A stretch of 50,027 nucleotides of DNA, taken from assembly GCA_021775735.1 (NCBI GenBank), contig JAJFHG010000007.1:1-50027 (forward strand), given 5' to 3'. Below are positions 15,169-23,562 of the stretch, in pieces. Both the position numbers and the translations under genes were made by a program. Below the pieces are notes generated by a model, which worked only from the letters and a program-made list of their open reading frames with translations, did no database searches and was not told the DNA's origin. The DNA comes from Hyphomicrobiaceae bacterium. Lineage in GTDB: Bacteria > Pseudomonadota > Alphaproteobacteria > Rhizobiales > Hyphomicrobiaceae. Every line of letters begins with the position of its first letter. The stretch's first letter is position 1.

Positions 15169-16872
15169 ATGTCAGATACTGGAATTATCATTGCGCTTGC
15201 AGTTGCCGCTCTCCTGGCGATTGCCATCTATATATTTGCATGGCGTGCGAGTGCTGGTGCGTCATCCTTGTTCAAGGGGTTGGTACGCATTGGGGTGCCA
15301 GCGGTGGTGCTCATCGTCGGTGCATTGGCAATTTTGACACCACAATTGCAATCCGAGAAGAAAGCGGCCGCGCCTGAGGATACCAGACGCTTCGAATACC
15401 GCCCTCCAAGGCCAAAGGCCACGGCACGCCGGTCATCTCGAGATCGTGAGCGCGCCGATGCCAAAGCTGCACGCACGAAGGATGAAGCCGCGCGCAAAAC
15501 ACAATCAGCTGAACAGGATCGTGCGCGCACCAAAGCGGCTGCGCGCGAGCGGCGTAGAGAAGGTGATCTCGAAGAAGCAGAGCTTGAGGCGCTTGGAGGA
15601 TCTGAGCCAACAACAGGTGGTGCGCCAGGTGGCGGAAGTTCTGGATCGAGTCGTGAGGGAAAAGGGCGCGGGCTTAATATGGGTGTCGGAAAGACACTAG
15701 AAGACGAGTTTGCAGAAGAGGTCGCGCCATCTATCGCGCCACCTATTGTGACAATGGAAGTGCCTTCAGAGCCACCTGCACCACCACCACCTCCTAAGTC
15801 TACCAAGCCAGCCAGCGCAACACCTGAAGAAGACAAAACCGATTGGGATATTGTGCCGGTATTTTTTGGTACGGATCGCCAGCGCGCCGATAACGCAATA
15901 CGCCTGGCCTATGACGGTAACCGCGGACGTCGGTTAGAGTTGGGACACGCGTTAGTCAGTGTTCCGAAATCACACCAAGTGCCAAACATTGAGCGCCCGT
16001 GGGCGTTGCGTATTCCCTATTTTGACGTGACCATTTATGAGGAAGCGGAGGATCCGAAGAAACACTTTACGATGCAGGAAATCAAAGCGCTGTCGCGCAC
16101 TGATTTTCTAAGTTTGGTGCGTGCTCGTCTTGCAAAATCCAAAACCTTTAAAGATCAGGCGTTTGTGTTTGTGCATGGTTTCAATACGAGCTTTGAAAAT
16201 GGTGTCTATCGCACGGCGCAGATTGCTTATGACCTAAAATTTGATGGCGCCCCTTTTCTCTATAGTTGGCCGTCAGGGGGCGGTGTTGCAAGCTACACCT
16301 ATGACCGTGAGAGCTCAGGCCAGTCTACGCCCTATCTCAAAGACTTCATGAAGTTGGTGATCAATGAAACCGGAGCGCGGGCGGTGAGCGTGATTGCGCA
16401 TTCAATGGGCAATCAACCAATCCTTCAAGTGCTCAAGGATCTAAAGAACGCAACTCCGGACGGAGTCATCATTTCGCAGATTATTCTTGCAGCCCCCGAT
16501 GTGGATAGAGATAATTTTGAGAACATTGCGAAAGAGATCTTGGGCCTTGCCAAAGGCATTACGCTTTATGTGGCAGCTAACGACCAAGCCTTGCAGTTCT
16601 CCAGACGTTTCCACGGCGGTGTGCCGCGCGCAGGTGATGTGCCCGCTCGTGGTCCTGTGGTGATCAACGGCATTGATACAATTGATGTGACGTCTGCCAG
16701 TACGGACAGCCTCGGGATTAATCACTCAGGCTATGCAGAAAACAATGCCTTGTTAAAAGATATTGAGCGTTTGATCGCAACCGGGGCTGGACCTCAAGAT
16801 CGTCACCCGCCCAAATTTGAGCGCGTAGATCAGGGGCAGGGGAGCTATTGGAAATATCCAACGGCACCATGA
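15169..16872 (+). CDS. Membrane-anchored alpha/beta hydrolase, DUF900
   Basis: The 567-residue protein starts with a membrane helix (residues 4-25) and a second hydrophobic segment near 40-60. About 170 residues of charged, repetitive linker follow: Arg/Ala/Lys-rich, then Gly/Ser, then Pro-rich with PPAPPPPPK. The DUF900 esterase-like domain fills the rest (about 225-550). FVFVHGFNTSFENG is the oxyanion-side motif and Ser412 in AHSMGN is the nucleophile. The final acid and His should be in LAAPDVDRDNF and NHSGYAEN. The substrate is unknown; relatives are called lipases or esterases without firm data. The hydrolase domain should be periplasmic. It is divergent from meaB with 203 bases between. 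Confidence 0.85.
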   Translation: MSDTGIIIALAVAALLAIAIYIFAWRASAGASSLFKGLVRIGVPAVVLIVGALAILTPQLQSEKKAAAPEDTRRFEYRPPRPKATARRSSRDRERADAKAARTKDEAARKTQSAEQDRARTKAAARERRREGDLEEAELEALGGSEPTTGGAPGGGSSGSSREGKGRGLNMGVGKTLEDEFAEEVAPSIAPPIVTMEVPSEPPAPPPPPKSTKPASATPEEDKTDWDIVPVFFGTDRQRADNAIRLAYDGNRGRRLELGHALVSVPKSHQVPNIERPWALRIPYFDVTIYEEAEDPKKHFTMQEIKALSRTDFLSLVRARLAKSKTFKDQAFVFVHGFNTSFENGVYRTAQIAYDLKFDGAPFLYSWPSGGGVASYTYDRESSGQSTPYLKDFMKLVINETGARAVSVIAHSMGNQPILQVLKDLKNATPDGVIISQIILAAPDVDRDNFENIAKEILGLAKGITLYVAANDQALQFSRRFHGGVPRAGDVPARGPVVINGIDTIDVTSASTDSLGINHSGYAENNALLKDIERLIATGAGPQDRHPPKFERVDQGQGSYWKYPTAP

Positions 16873-17000
16873 TCCAAACCACACCTGAATGCGGGGGTGC
16901 GATCAGCCCGTCAGGCTTGGGAATTTCACGCAAGTAAACACTTCCTAAACGGATGTCTCATTATGATGCGCGTGAGATTTTCCTGAGAGGATTGTGGACC

Positions 17001-17489
17001 ATGGCTCACAGCTTGCGCCTAATGATAATTTCTATTGGTTTGTTGCTTGTTTGGCCCCCTGTAACGGGTGCAATTGCGGATGAGCTTTTCATCTGCGATG
17101 GCAACAAGAATTTGCGCGTTCCACTTGAAAAGCTCGACCATATGAAGCGCACCAATGCCTGCGTGGCAGCCCACTATGGCCTTGAAGTGAAAGCAAAAAA
17201 AGAGCCTGCGACCACAAGCAAGGCGCGCTTGCATAAATTGCTATCGGGCCCGGTTCGGGTTCACAAAAAGCCTGCGAAAGCAAAACCTGTTGCCTCTAAA
17301 CCAGCGACCACGATGCGTACGCTTCCAGCCAAACCAACCTCGGCACAGGCGTCCTCAGAGGTCAAAATTTTTAGGCGCGGAGAAGCTCTTCCTATTGAAG
17401 AAATTGCAGCGAAGCCCTCAGATCATCGTAATATCCGAGTGCTTAATGCCAAAACCAAGCCCGCTCAATGGTATCACCACGTTTACTAA
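17001..17489 (+). CDS. Secreted protein of unknown function
   Basis: The 162-residue product starts at ATG 17001, with GAGAGG at 16985-16990; an upstream in-frame ATG at 16953 would hide the signal peptide. Residues 1-27 (ending VTGAIA) are a signal peptide. The short folded module DELFICDGNKNLRVPLEKLDHMKRTNACVAAHYGLE has two cysteines, Cys33 and Cys55, that may pair. The rest is a Lys/Pro/Ala-rich low-complexity tail. I know this Cys-containing module from uncharacterised rhizobial secreted proteins but not a function. It is followed after 145 bases by another small secreted cysteine protein. Confidence 0.7.
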   Translation: MAHSLRLMIISIGLLLVWPPVTGAIADELFICDGNKNLRVPLEKLDHMKRTNACVAAHYGLEVKAKKEPATTSKARLHKLLSGPVRVHKKPAKAKPVASKPATTMRTLPAKPTSAQASSEVKIFRRGEALPIEEIAAKPSDHRNIRVLNAKTKPAQWYHHVY

Positions 17490-17634
17490 TCGCCCTCGCC
17501 TGAGACGCAAAGCGTACTGAAATATTGTCGCTTTTGAGCACGTGGCAAGGTTTCGTTTACCACCGTCTGACACAGTAGCACCGCTAAACCGCCAGGGTCC
17601 TGGGGGTTGGTGTGTATCCGTTTATCAGTTGGTG

Positions 17635-18201
17635 ATGCGTATGTTTGCCCTCAAAGATCTACTTACAACTCTGTGTTCCGTGCTGTTCGCGCTTGCGGCG
17701 ATGGCCAATTCGGTTTCGGCCGATAACAAAACTTCCTCTGAGCCTAAAGCGGCGTCTAGCAAAAGCGCCTCCACGAAGACGGCAAAGATTGAAGACAGCA
17801 AAAAAGAGGTTGATGAGCGTGATTACTATACGCGCCGTGCCCAAGAGCTGTTGGACGCTGATCAAGCTGCAGATGCCAAGCCGCATCCATTAGCTGAAAA
17901 TTACCCTGAACATTATGTGGTTGTGTGCACCGGTGGCTGCAAAAATCATCAAGCGCACATTGTTGATTTTGAACCGCGCAAAAGCCTGAACGAAACCGAA
18001 GTTGGTGAGATGATTCCAACAGCTGCAGGGGGAGCGGCTGAACCTGGCGTCAATGTTGTGCGTTGTGTTGGAGGGTGCCCTAAGGGGAACTCAATTTACT
18101 TCGCTGCAAGCGACGTTGGGGCAGATTGGGATGGCACAAGCTCTGCTGCTAAGTCTGGCACAAAGACTGAATCTGGCCGTTGGATGTCAGACCAGAACTA
18201 A
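17635..18201 (+). CDS. Secreted protein with repeated CxGGC motifs
   Basis: The 188-residue product is read from ATG 17635 (17641 is possible) because a signal peptide then follows (MRMFALKDLLTTLCSVLFALAAMANSVSA in outline, residues 1-29); the frame is open farther upstream from 17542. A Lys/Ser/Ala-rich charged stretch follows. The C-terminal half has two similar units, YVVVCTGGCKNHQ near residue 100 and NVVRCVGGCPKGN near 145, each with a C-x-G-G-C motif. They look like an internal duplication of a small disulfide or metal-binding hairpin. I do not recognise a named domain. No ribosome site is obvious, so the start is uncertain. Confidence 0.65.
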   Translation: MRMFALKDLLTTLCSVLFALAAMANSVSADNKTSSEPKAASSKSASTKTAKIEDSKKEVDERDYYTRRAQELLDADQAADAKPHPLAENYPEHYVVVCTGGCKNHQAHIVDFEPRKSLNETEVGEMIPTAAGGAAEPGVNVVRCVGGCPKGNSIYFAASDVGADWDGTSSAAKSGTKTESGRWMSDQN

Positions 18202-18258
18202 CGCAATGTGCGGTTCGTCAAAGGCAGATATCCTGGCAAGCGTATTCAACACGCAAGA

Positions 18259-19272
18259 TTAGCTTTTTGATCTGGAAGCAGCGCTGGCATCAGCGCTGCT
18301 TTTCGCGTCTTCGCTACCCTCAATGAGTTTCATCACTTCTTCGAGTGAGGACACCTTGTGTACCTTGCCGCCGCGAATTAGGTATAGCCAATCCAGCTTA
18401 TTGCTGGTCGCGAGATCATGTGGTGTCACCGCCTCAAGCGCTTCTGCGTTTTGCGATCTGAATAGTTTGGCAGACTGGACGGCAAATTTTCCAAGACGGC
18501 GCCAACCCCGCGCAGGTGGCAACCACTTCTCAGAGCCGGGTTGGAAGACAACGTCGTTCAATGCTTCCGGCGGCAACAGACCTTTCTCGATGTACTCGAG
18601 TGCGGCTTCGACAAATCCAACTTGGACAAGGCCAGAACAGATGTACTCGCTCGGTGGTTTCCAGGCATTTTCGCGATATTGACGAATAACCCGCTCACGG
18701 GATGTGCGCTTCTTATCGCCGATGCGCAAATTGTTCTGAAAACCAAACCAAATGTTGCGTGCAATGCGCCCGATTGCCCAATAGTTGTAATTGGCTTTGA
18801 TTTTGTCGAGCAGAATGCCACGCACACGGGCTTGTTTAAGTTGGTCGAACCACGGTCGATTGAAACGTTTCAGCGCGATGAATGAGCTTTTGTCTGACAC
18901 GTAGTCTGTGATGTTGGTCAGATCGACACCACCGGTGCCAGCTTCAATAACAAATGTATTGGAGATTCCTGAGGTTTGATCAGGGCGATTGAACACAAGG
19001 GCAGCGTGAGAGAAAGGTGAGTCAGTTGCCCAGCGGATGAGATAGGATGCGAAGTCATAATCACGGCTGGTCAAAACGACATCAGCGCGCTGCAAATATT
19101 CGCCTGCCAGAAATTGTTGGATTGGCATCGGCCAAACTTCCGGTAAGGGTTGTCCATTGCGCGCCAGTCCCTCTCCACTACCACGCGTTTTACCGCTGAT
19201 GGCGCGTGTATCGGCAGTGCTTAATGCAACCATCGTTATGATGAGAAAAAAGCTGGCGATTTTGCGCAACAT
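18259..19272 (-). CDS. YiiX-like permuted papain-fold cysteine hydrolase, exported
   Basis: The product has 337 residues from the ATG at 19272, which follows AGGAGG (19279-19284) by six bases; a longer frame upstream lacks such a site. A signal peptide covers residues 1-24. The catalytic features of YiiX/YebB-like (permuted NlpC/P60) enzymes are visible: GEYLQRADVVLTSRDY leads into the His block SPFSHAAL (His89), a conserved Glu in FVIEAG (Glu110) follows, and the Cys block SEYICSGLVQ holds Cys212. His precedes Cys, the permuted order. The substrate is likely an amide in the cell envelope (lipid or peptidoglycan), but this is unknown. A charged tail ends the protein. It is convergent with the CxGGC protein gene. 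Confidence 0.78.
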   Translation of the reverse strand: MLRKIASFFLIITMVALSTADTRAISGKTRGSGEGLARNGQPLPEVWPMPIQQFLAGEYLQRADVVLTSRDYDFASYLIRWATDSPFSHAALVFNRPDQTSGISNTFVIEAGTGGVDLTNITDYVSDKSSFIALKRFNRPWFDQLKQARVRGILLDKIKANYNYWAIGRIARNIWFGFQNNLRIGDKKRTSRERVIRQYRENAWKPPSEYICSGLVQVGFVEAALEYIEKGLLPPEALNDVVFQPGSEKWLPPARGWRRLGKFAVQSAKLFRSQNAEALEAVTPHDLATSNKLDWLYLIRGGKVHKVSSLEEVMKLIEGSEDAKSSADASAASRSKS

Positions 19273-19406
19273 GAGTCGCCTCCTGGTGTGGCTGTGCCGC
19301 AGTCTTTGCTGGCTGATTATGCTAAAGACGCTGGTGTCGTCAATGGAGGCGCGCCAGGCGCTCCACAATCGTCTGTCAATCCAGCGCTTTGGTCCCGCCA
19401 GTCCGC

Positions 19407-19832
19407 CTAAGTCTTTGCCAGCGCAGCTTTAATTTTTTCGGCATGCGCCACCAAGACATCCTGGTCTTCCATATCACCCGAATGCGGCTTGACGGCGACA
19501 CCGTCGTGACGCGGGATGACATGAAAATGCAAGTGAAAAACGGTCTGACCGGCTGCAGCTTCGTTGAATTGTTGAAGGTGAACACCGTCCGCAGCGAAGG
19601 CAGTCTTCACAGCGTGTGCAATCTTTTGAACGGTCGGCATCATTTGTGCCAAATCGTTTGCGTCTGCATCCAGAAGGTTACGTGAGGCGGCTTTGGGGAT
19701 CACCAGCGTATGGCCAGCAGCTTGTGGCATGATGTCAAGAATGGCAATCGCAACATCATCCTCGTACACTTTGTGGGCTGGAAAATCGCCGCTTAGAATT
19801 TTGGCAAAGATATTGTCAGGATCGTAGGACAT
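19407..19832 (-). CDS. HIT-family hydrolase
   Basis: The 141-residue protein is a typical Hint-branch histidine-triad enzyme, which hydrolyses nucleoside phosphoramidates and similar AMP-linked compounds. The triad HLHFHVIPRHDG lies near residues 98-109, and the N-terminal block DNIFAKILSGDFPAHKVYEDD is the family's nucleotide-binding start. AGAGAG precedes the ATG. It follows the FemAB-like gene on the same strand with 62 bases between the two. Confidence 0.92.
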   Translation of the reverse strand: MSYDPDNIFAKILSGDFPAHKVYEDDVAIAILDIMPQAAGHTLVIPKAASRNLLDADANDLAQMMPTVQKIAHAVKTAFAADGVHLQQFNEAAAGQTVFHLHFHVIPRHDGVAVKPHSGDMEDQDVLVAHAEKIKAALAKT

Positions 19833-19894
19833 CTGGCTCTCTTTTTAAGGCTTTATAGTCTTAGGTTTCTGTTTTGCATTATCATAGCTGACCA

Positions 19895-21127
19895 TTATGT
19901 GTTCGTGCCCTCTTCAGAAGTTTTCTTGTAGGGGCCAAAGTCAGATAACATTTTAACCGAACGGAGGACATCTCTGCGTTCTTGCGTGAGGTGACGAGCG
20001 ATGGCTGCCCGAAGCTTTGGGTCTGCGATCCAATGCGCCGAATAAGTGGGCGTTGGCATGTAGCCCCGTAGAAGCTTGTGTTCACCCTGTGCACCCGCTT
20101 CGACACGGGCGAGACCATGTTCAATGGCAAAGTCCATGGCCTGATAGTAGCACAGCTCAAAATGCAAAAAGGGGTGGTATTGGGCACAACCCCAATAGCG
20201 GCCATAAAGGCAATCGCCACCAACAAGGTGGAGAGCGCCAGCGATGGCTGTGTCTCCATCCTTCGCCAACATCAACACACACGCATCGCCCAAGGTCTCG
20301 CCAAGAGATGTAAAGAATGCACGATTGAGGTAGGGGTCGCCCCATTTTCGATCGCCAGTATCGAGGTAGAAGGCAAAGAATGTATCCCAATCGGTTTGCG
20401 TGATCTCATCACCGCGTAGCGTGCGAAACACCACGCCGGACTGGCGTGCTTGACGGCGTTCTTTACGAATGGTTTTGCGTTTGCGCGATGAGAGACCAGC
20501 CAGGAAATCTTCAAACGCGCCGTAGTTGTTGTTGGGCCAATGGAATTGTTGATCGATGCGTTTGAGAAACCCAAGGTCACCGAGGCGGTGCCATGTGGAT
20601 TCATCAAGAAACGTCACGTGTGCGGATGACGCTTCAATGCGTTGAGTGAGCGTGACCAGGGCAGATGCCAACAGCGTTTGCATCTGGGGTTTATCTTGGT
20701 CGGAGCGTACGAAGAGCCTTGGACCTGGCACTGGTGTGAACGGCACAGCAACCTGTAACTTGGGATAGTAGCTGTGGCCTAAGCGATGGGACGCATCTGC
20801 CCAGGCATGATCAAAAACAAATTCTCCGCGGCTGTGGAGCTTTGCGTAGGTGGGTGCAATGGCGACTGTCGTGCCCGTTTCATCGTCAAGGGCGATGTGT
20901 TGCGGTAGCCATCCGGTTTCGGTTGGCCCGACACAGTCAGCAGCCTCAAGCGCGTGAAGAAAAGCGTAGCTGACGAATGGGTTGTCGTTTTTTTGATCTT
21001 CACCGAGGCAGGCTGTCCATGTGTCAGCTCCAAGGTCAGCAATCGCAGGTACCGCTCTGGCGATGAAGCCGGAGTCCGTATCGGAACCCTTTTGGGTCTG
21101 ATCAGACACAGTTGGATTGCTGTTCAT
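19895..21127 (-). CDS. FemAB/GNAT-like peptidoglycan-type acyltransferase (DUF482)
   Basis: The 410-residue protein belongs to the DUF482 branch of the GNAT superfamily, often annotated as peptidogalycan biosynthesis protein. Marks include NPFVSYAFLHALE near residues 48-60, the HLGHSYYPKLQ-type block near 113-123, RKRKTIRKERR near 205-215 and the late motif FELCYYQAMDFAIEHGLARVEAGAQGEHK near 325-353. The family transfers acyl or aminoacyl groups from tRNA or CoA in relatives, but its own substrate is not established. It is in a minus-strand run after the GDPD gene, with 80 bases between. Confidence 0.82.
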   Translation of the reverse strand: MNSNPTVSDQTQKGSDTDSGFIARAVPAIADLGADTWTACLGEDQKNDNPFVSYAFLHALEAADCVGPTETGWLPQHIALDDETGTTVAIAPTYAKLHSRGEFVFDHAWADASHRLGHSYYPKLQVAVPFTPVPGPRLFVRSDQDKPQMQTLLASALVTLTQRIEASSAHVTFLDESTWHRLGDLGFLKRIDQQFHWPNNNYGAFEDFLAGLSSRKRKTIRKERRQARQSGVVFRTLRGDEITQTDWDTFFAFYLDTGDRKWGDPYLNRAFFTSLGETLGDACVLMLAKDGDTAIAGALHLVGGDCLYGRYWGCAQYHPFLHFELCYYQAMDFAIEHGLARVEAGAQGEHKLLRGYMPTPTYSAHWIADPKLRAAIARHLTQERRDVLRSVKMLSDFGPYKKTSEEGTNT

Positions 21128-21207
21128 GGCTTAGGATCAGGGTCGCCTTTGGGTGATGGGGCACTATGCTTTTCGGTTTCAAGTCTGATGTGAGATCCGA
21201 GCATCTC

Positions 21208-21966
21208 TCAACGCGGTATGCCCTCAAAAATAGCCGCATCAGCATATGTATGACACATCTGCCAGTCCTCATCACTGCGCACAGTCCAGCTGAAAATGGG
21301 CAGGTTCTGTTTTTGGCGCGCAGCTTGAAGGGATGGACACGCAAGATCTTTGACATGATAAGCGATAAAATCAGGCCGCACCGTGTCGATGTCGGATAGG
21401 TTTGACAATGCAGCAGCGCGCTCAGGCGTGATGAGTTCCGGATACCAGGGGTCTCTTTCCGGGTGGCGGTACATGCCAGACACCAATCCTCGGGGCAGAC
21501 CCGGTGCGATCTCCTGAATGGTGCACATGATATCCGGGTCAAGGGACATCAGCGCCAGGGGGCCTTGGTAGTTTTGCGACAAGACACAGATGGCTTTGAG
21601 CCACGCAAGGTTGGGCGCGCTCCAATGACTTTTAAGGTCAACGAGTAGCGGCGTACGGCCTGCAACGCGTTCTAGAAGTGTTGCAAACGAAAGAATGGTC
21701 TCGCTTTGATCTTTGTATGACAGCGTTTTGATCCGCGCATGGTTGATGTCGGCAAGCCGACCTGACCCTTCCATCAACCGGTCCAATGTAAAGTCATGAA
21801 AAACAACCGGAATGTTGTCTTTGGTAGATTGCAAGTCACATTCAATGCCGAACCCGCCTTTGATCGCGGCATCAAAAGCAGGCCATGTATTTTCGATCAC
21901 GCCGCAAGACTCGTTATGCAGGCCGCGATGGGCGGTTGGACGCAAAAAAGTACTGCGCTCCCACAT
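21208..21966 (-). CDS. Glycerophosphodiester phosphodiesterase family protein
   Basis: This 252-residue enzyme should cleave glycerophosphodiesters to glycerol-3-phosphate and an alcohol, recycling phospholipid head groups. The GDPD catalytic residues are visible: His14 and Arg15 in AHRGLH, Glu and Asp in GIECDLQ near residues 36-42, and the second His in VVFHDFTLDRL near 54-64. ENTWPAFDAAI near 25-35 is also typical. There is no signal peptide, so it is cytoplasmic. Its ATG comes five bases after the ridA stop, so both are cotranscribed. The exact substrate is not predictable. Confidence 0.9.
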   Translation of the reverse strand: MWERSTFLRPTAHRGLHNESCGVIENTWPAFDAAIKGGFGIECDLQSTKDNIPVVFHDFTLDRLMEGSGRLADINHARIKTLSYKDQSETILSFATLLERVAGRTPLLVDLKSHWSAPNLAWLKAICVLSQNYQGPLALMSLDPDIMCTIQEIAPGLPRGLVSGMYRHPERDPWYPELITPERAAALSNLSDIDTVRPDFIAYHVKDLACPSLQAARQKQNLPIFSWTVRSDEDWQMCHTYADAAIFEGIPR

Positions 21967-21971
21967 GACGC

Positions 21972-22442
21972 TTAAGTCACTCTAATTTTCAAAATGGCAT
22001 CAATCTCAACAGCGCATCCGAGCGGTAGGCTGGCAACACCAATCGCTGCACGCGTATGACGGCCTTTGTCTTCAAAAACAGAGACCATCAAATCAGATGC
22101 GCCATTGATCACCTGTGGATGGTCTTTGAAGTCTGGTGTTGCGGAAACGAATCCGTTGAGGCGCACAACCTGTGCTACGCGATCGAGTTGGCCAAGGGCC
22201 GCTTGTGCTTGAGAAAGAATGTTGAGTGCTGAGGCGCGCGCAGCTTCCTGACCTTCGTTCACATCCAGCGTGTCGCCAAGATGGCCTGAAATTAGTGTTC
22301 CGTCAGGCGCCTTTGAAATTTGCCCCGAGATAAAAAGAAGATCGCCCGTAATCTGAAACGGGACGTAGTTTGCAACCGGTGCTGCAGCATCGGGCAAATG
22401 AAGGCCAAGACTTTCTAAACGTGCCTCAATTTTGCCGCTCAT
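21972..22442 (-). CDS. RidA family protein
   Basis: The 156-residue protein fits the RidA/YjgF/UK114 family, trimeric enzymes that deaminate reactive enamine and imine intermediates. The start at 22442 is chosen because AAGGAAAG precedes it, and the product then has the usual length; an ATG at 22463 has no ribosome site. Marks are FISGQIS near residues 40-46, the conserved Arg in VRLNGFVSATPDF and the C-terminal block RAAIGVASLPLGCAVEIDAI with the substrate-binding Arg and Glu. It belongs to the longer subgroup related to YjgH-like proteins, so classic RidA activity is likely but not sure. Confidence 0.9.
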   Translation of the reverse strand: MSGKIEARLESLGLHLPDAAAPVANYVPFQITGDLLFISGQISKAPDGTLISGHLGDTLDVNEGQEAARASALNILSQAQAALGQLDRVAQVVRLNGFVSATPDFKDHPQVINGASDLMVSVFEDKGRHTRAAIGVASLPLGCAVEIDAILKIRVT

Positions 22443-22602
22443 CAGGGTCTTTCCTTTTTTCATGCTAACATCGTAAATGAACACCTTGTGCGGGGAAAAT
22501 ACAAATTGTGCAATGCTTGCACAATCCATAAGTCAAACATTTCAGGTGTTGAGAAAAATGTGGGGCTGGCCATTCAGTCCACTTGAAAGGACCTAAAACC
22601 AA

Positions 22603-23541
22603 GTGCTGGTTCACGTTTGTGTGCATAGGCTTTTGTGGCGAGCGCTGGCGATCATGATTGTGGCAAGCCTTGGGTTCGCCCGACCTGCTGTCTCAGGCCC
22701 GGTCACGGTTGGCAAGCAGGAGATCGCACCTGGTGCTCAAAAAGATCTTGAGAAAATTATTTTTTGGCCTCATCGCGCCGTTTATGAGGTCTCGTTAGCG
22801 CGTGCATCTGCAGGTTCTAGCATCGCCAGCCTTGAGGGGCGCATGGTGTATGAACTGAGCGGCAATCCCTGCGATGGATACACTCAGATTTTGCGCTTCG
22901 TCACGCGAACCACCAACCAAAATGGAGATGCTCAGGTCAGCGATTTGCGGTCTAAAAGCTGGGAGAATTCTGAGACGAACGCCCTGCAATTTGACGTTCA
23001 AAATTTCCACGGTGCAAACTTAGCTGAAGCGTCCAAGGGATTAGCCGAACGCGATGCGCGTTCGGGTGAAATTCACATCGCGCTGAAGAAACCAAAGACA
23101 AAACAAGTGACCATCTCTGGAAATACACTGTTTCCGATTGCACACTCAAAAGCCGTGCTCACGGCAGCACGCGCTGGCAAAGCCATTTTTCCATCGGCAT
23201 TCTATGACGGGTCAGAAACGGGTGAAAAAGTGTATCAAACGACGGCAGCTATAGGAAAACAATCAGCAGCGGTCGATGTATTGAAGACCACGAACAACCC
23301 AACGCCTCTCGACCTTGCGAAAACAGCAGAAAGCTGGCCGATCGCAATGAGTTATTTTGATGCGGCAAAGAAAAACGAGGATGGCCAACCCTCATTTGAG
23401 ATGTCGTATCGATTTCATCTCAACGGCGTCACCAGCAAATTCTTGATTGATCACGGTGACTTTGCATTTCAAGGTACGTTGAGCCAATTGATCTTCAACG
23501 CGCCTGCTGGCTGTGGAAATGGCAAAGGGACGGCGCGATAG
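22603..23541 (+). CDS. EipB-type periplasmic cell-envelope integrity protein (DUF1849)
   Basis: The 312-residue protein has a signal peptide (about residues 1-31, ending PAVSG) and the DUF1849 fold known from Brucella EipB, a beta-spiral periplasmic protein needed for envelope integrity in Rhizobiales. Visible marks are WPHRAVYEVSLA near residues 51-62, the block LEGRMVYELSGNPCDGY near 75-91 and the late SYRFHLNGVTSKFLIDHG near 268-285. The two cysteines (NPCDG and PAGCG) fit the conserved disulfide of EipB. The start is GTG 22603 with AAGGA 11 bases upstream, so the exact start is uncertain. It is divergent from ridA. Confidence 0.88.
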   Translation: MLVHVCVHRLLWRALAIMIVASLGFARPAVSGPVTVGKQEIAPGAQKDLEKIIFWPHRAVYEVSLARASAGSSIASLEGRMVYELSGNPCDGYTQILRFVTRTTNQNGDAQVSDLRSKSWENSETNALQFDVQNFHGANLAEASKGLAERDARSGEIHIALKKPKTKQVTISGNTLFPIAHSKAVLTAARAGKAIFPSAFYDGSETGEKVYQTTAAIGKQSAAVDVLKTTNNPTPLDLAKTAESWPIAMSYFDAAKKNEDGQPSFEMSYRFHLNGVTSKFLIDHGDFAFQGTLSQLIFNAPAGCGNGKGTAR

Positions 23542-23562
23542 AGCTTCCTTTGGCGAACGGTC

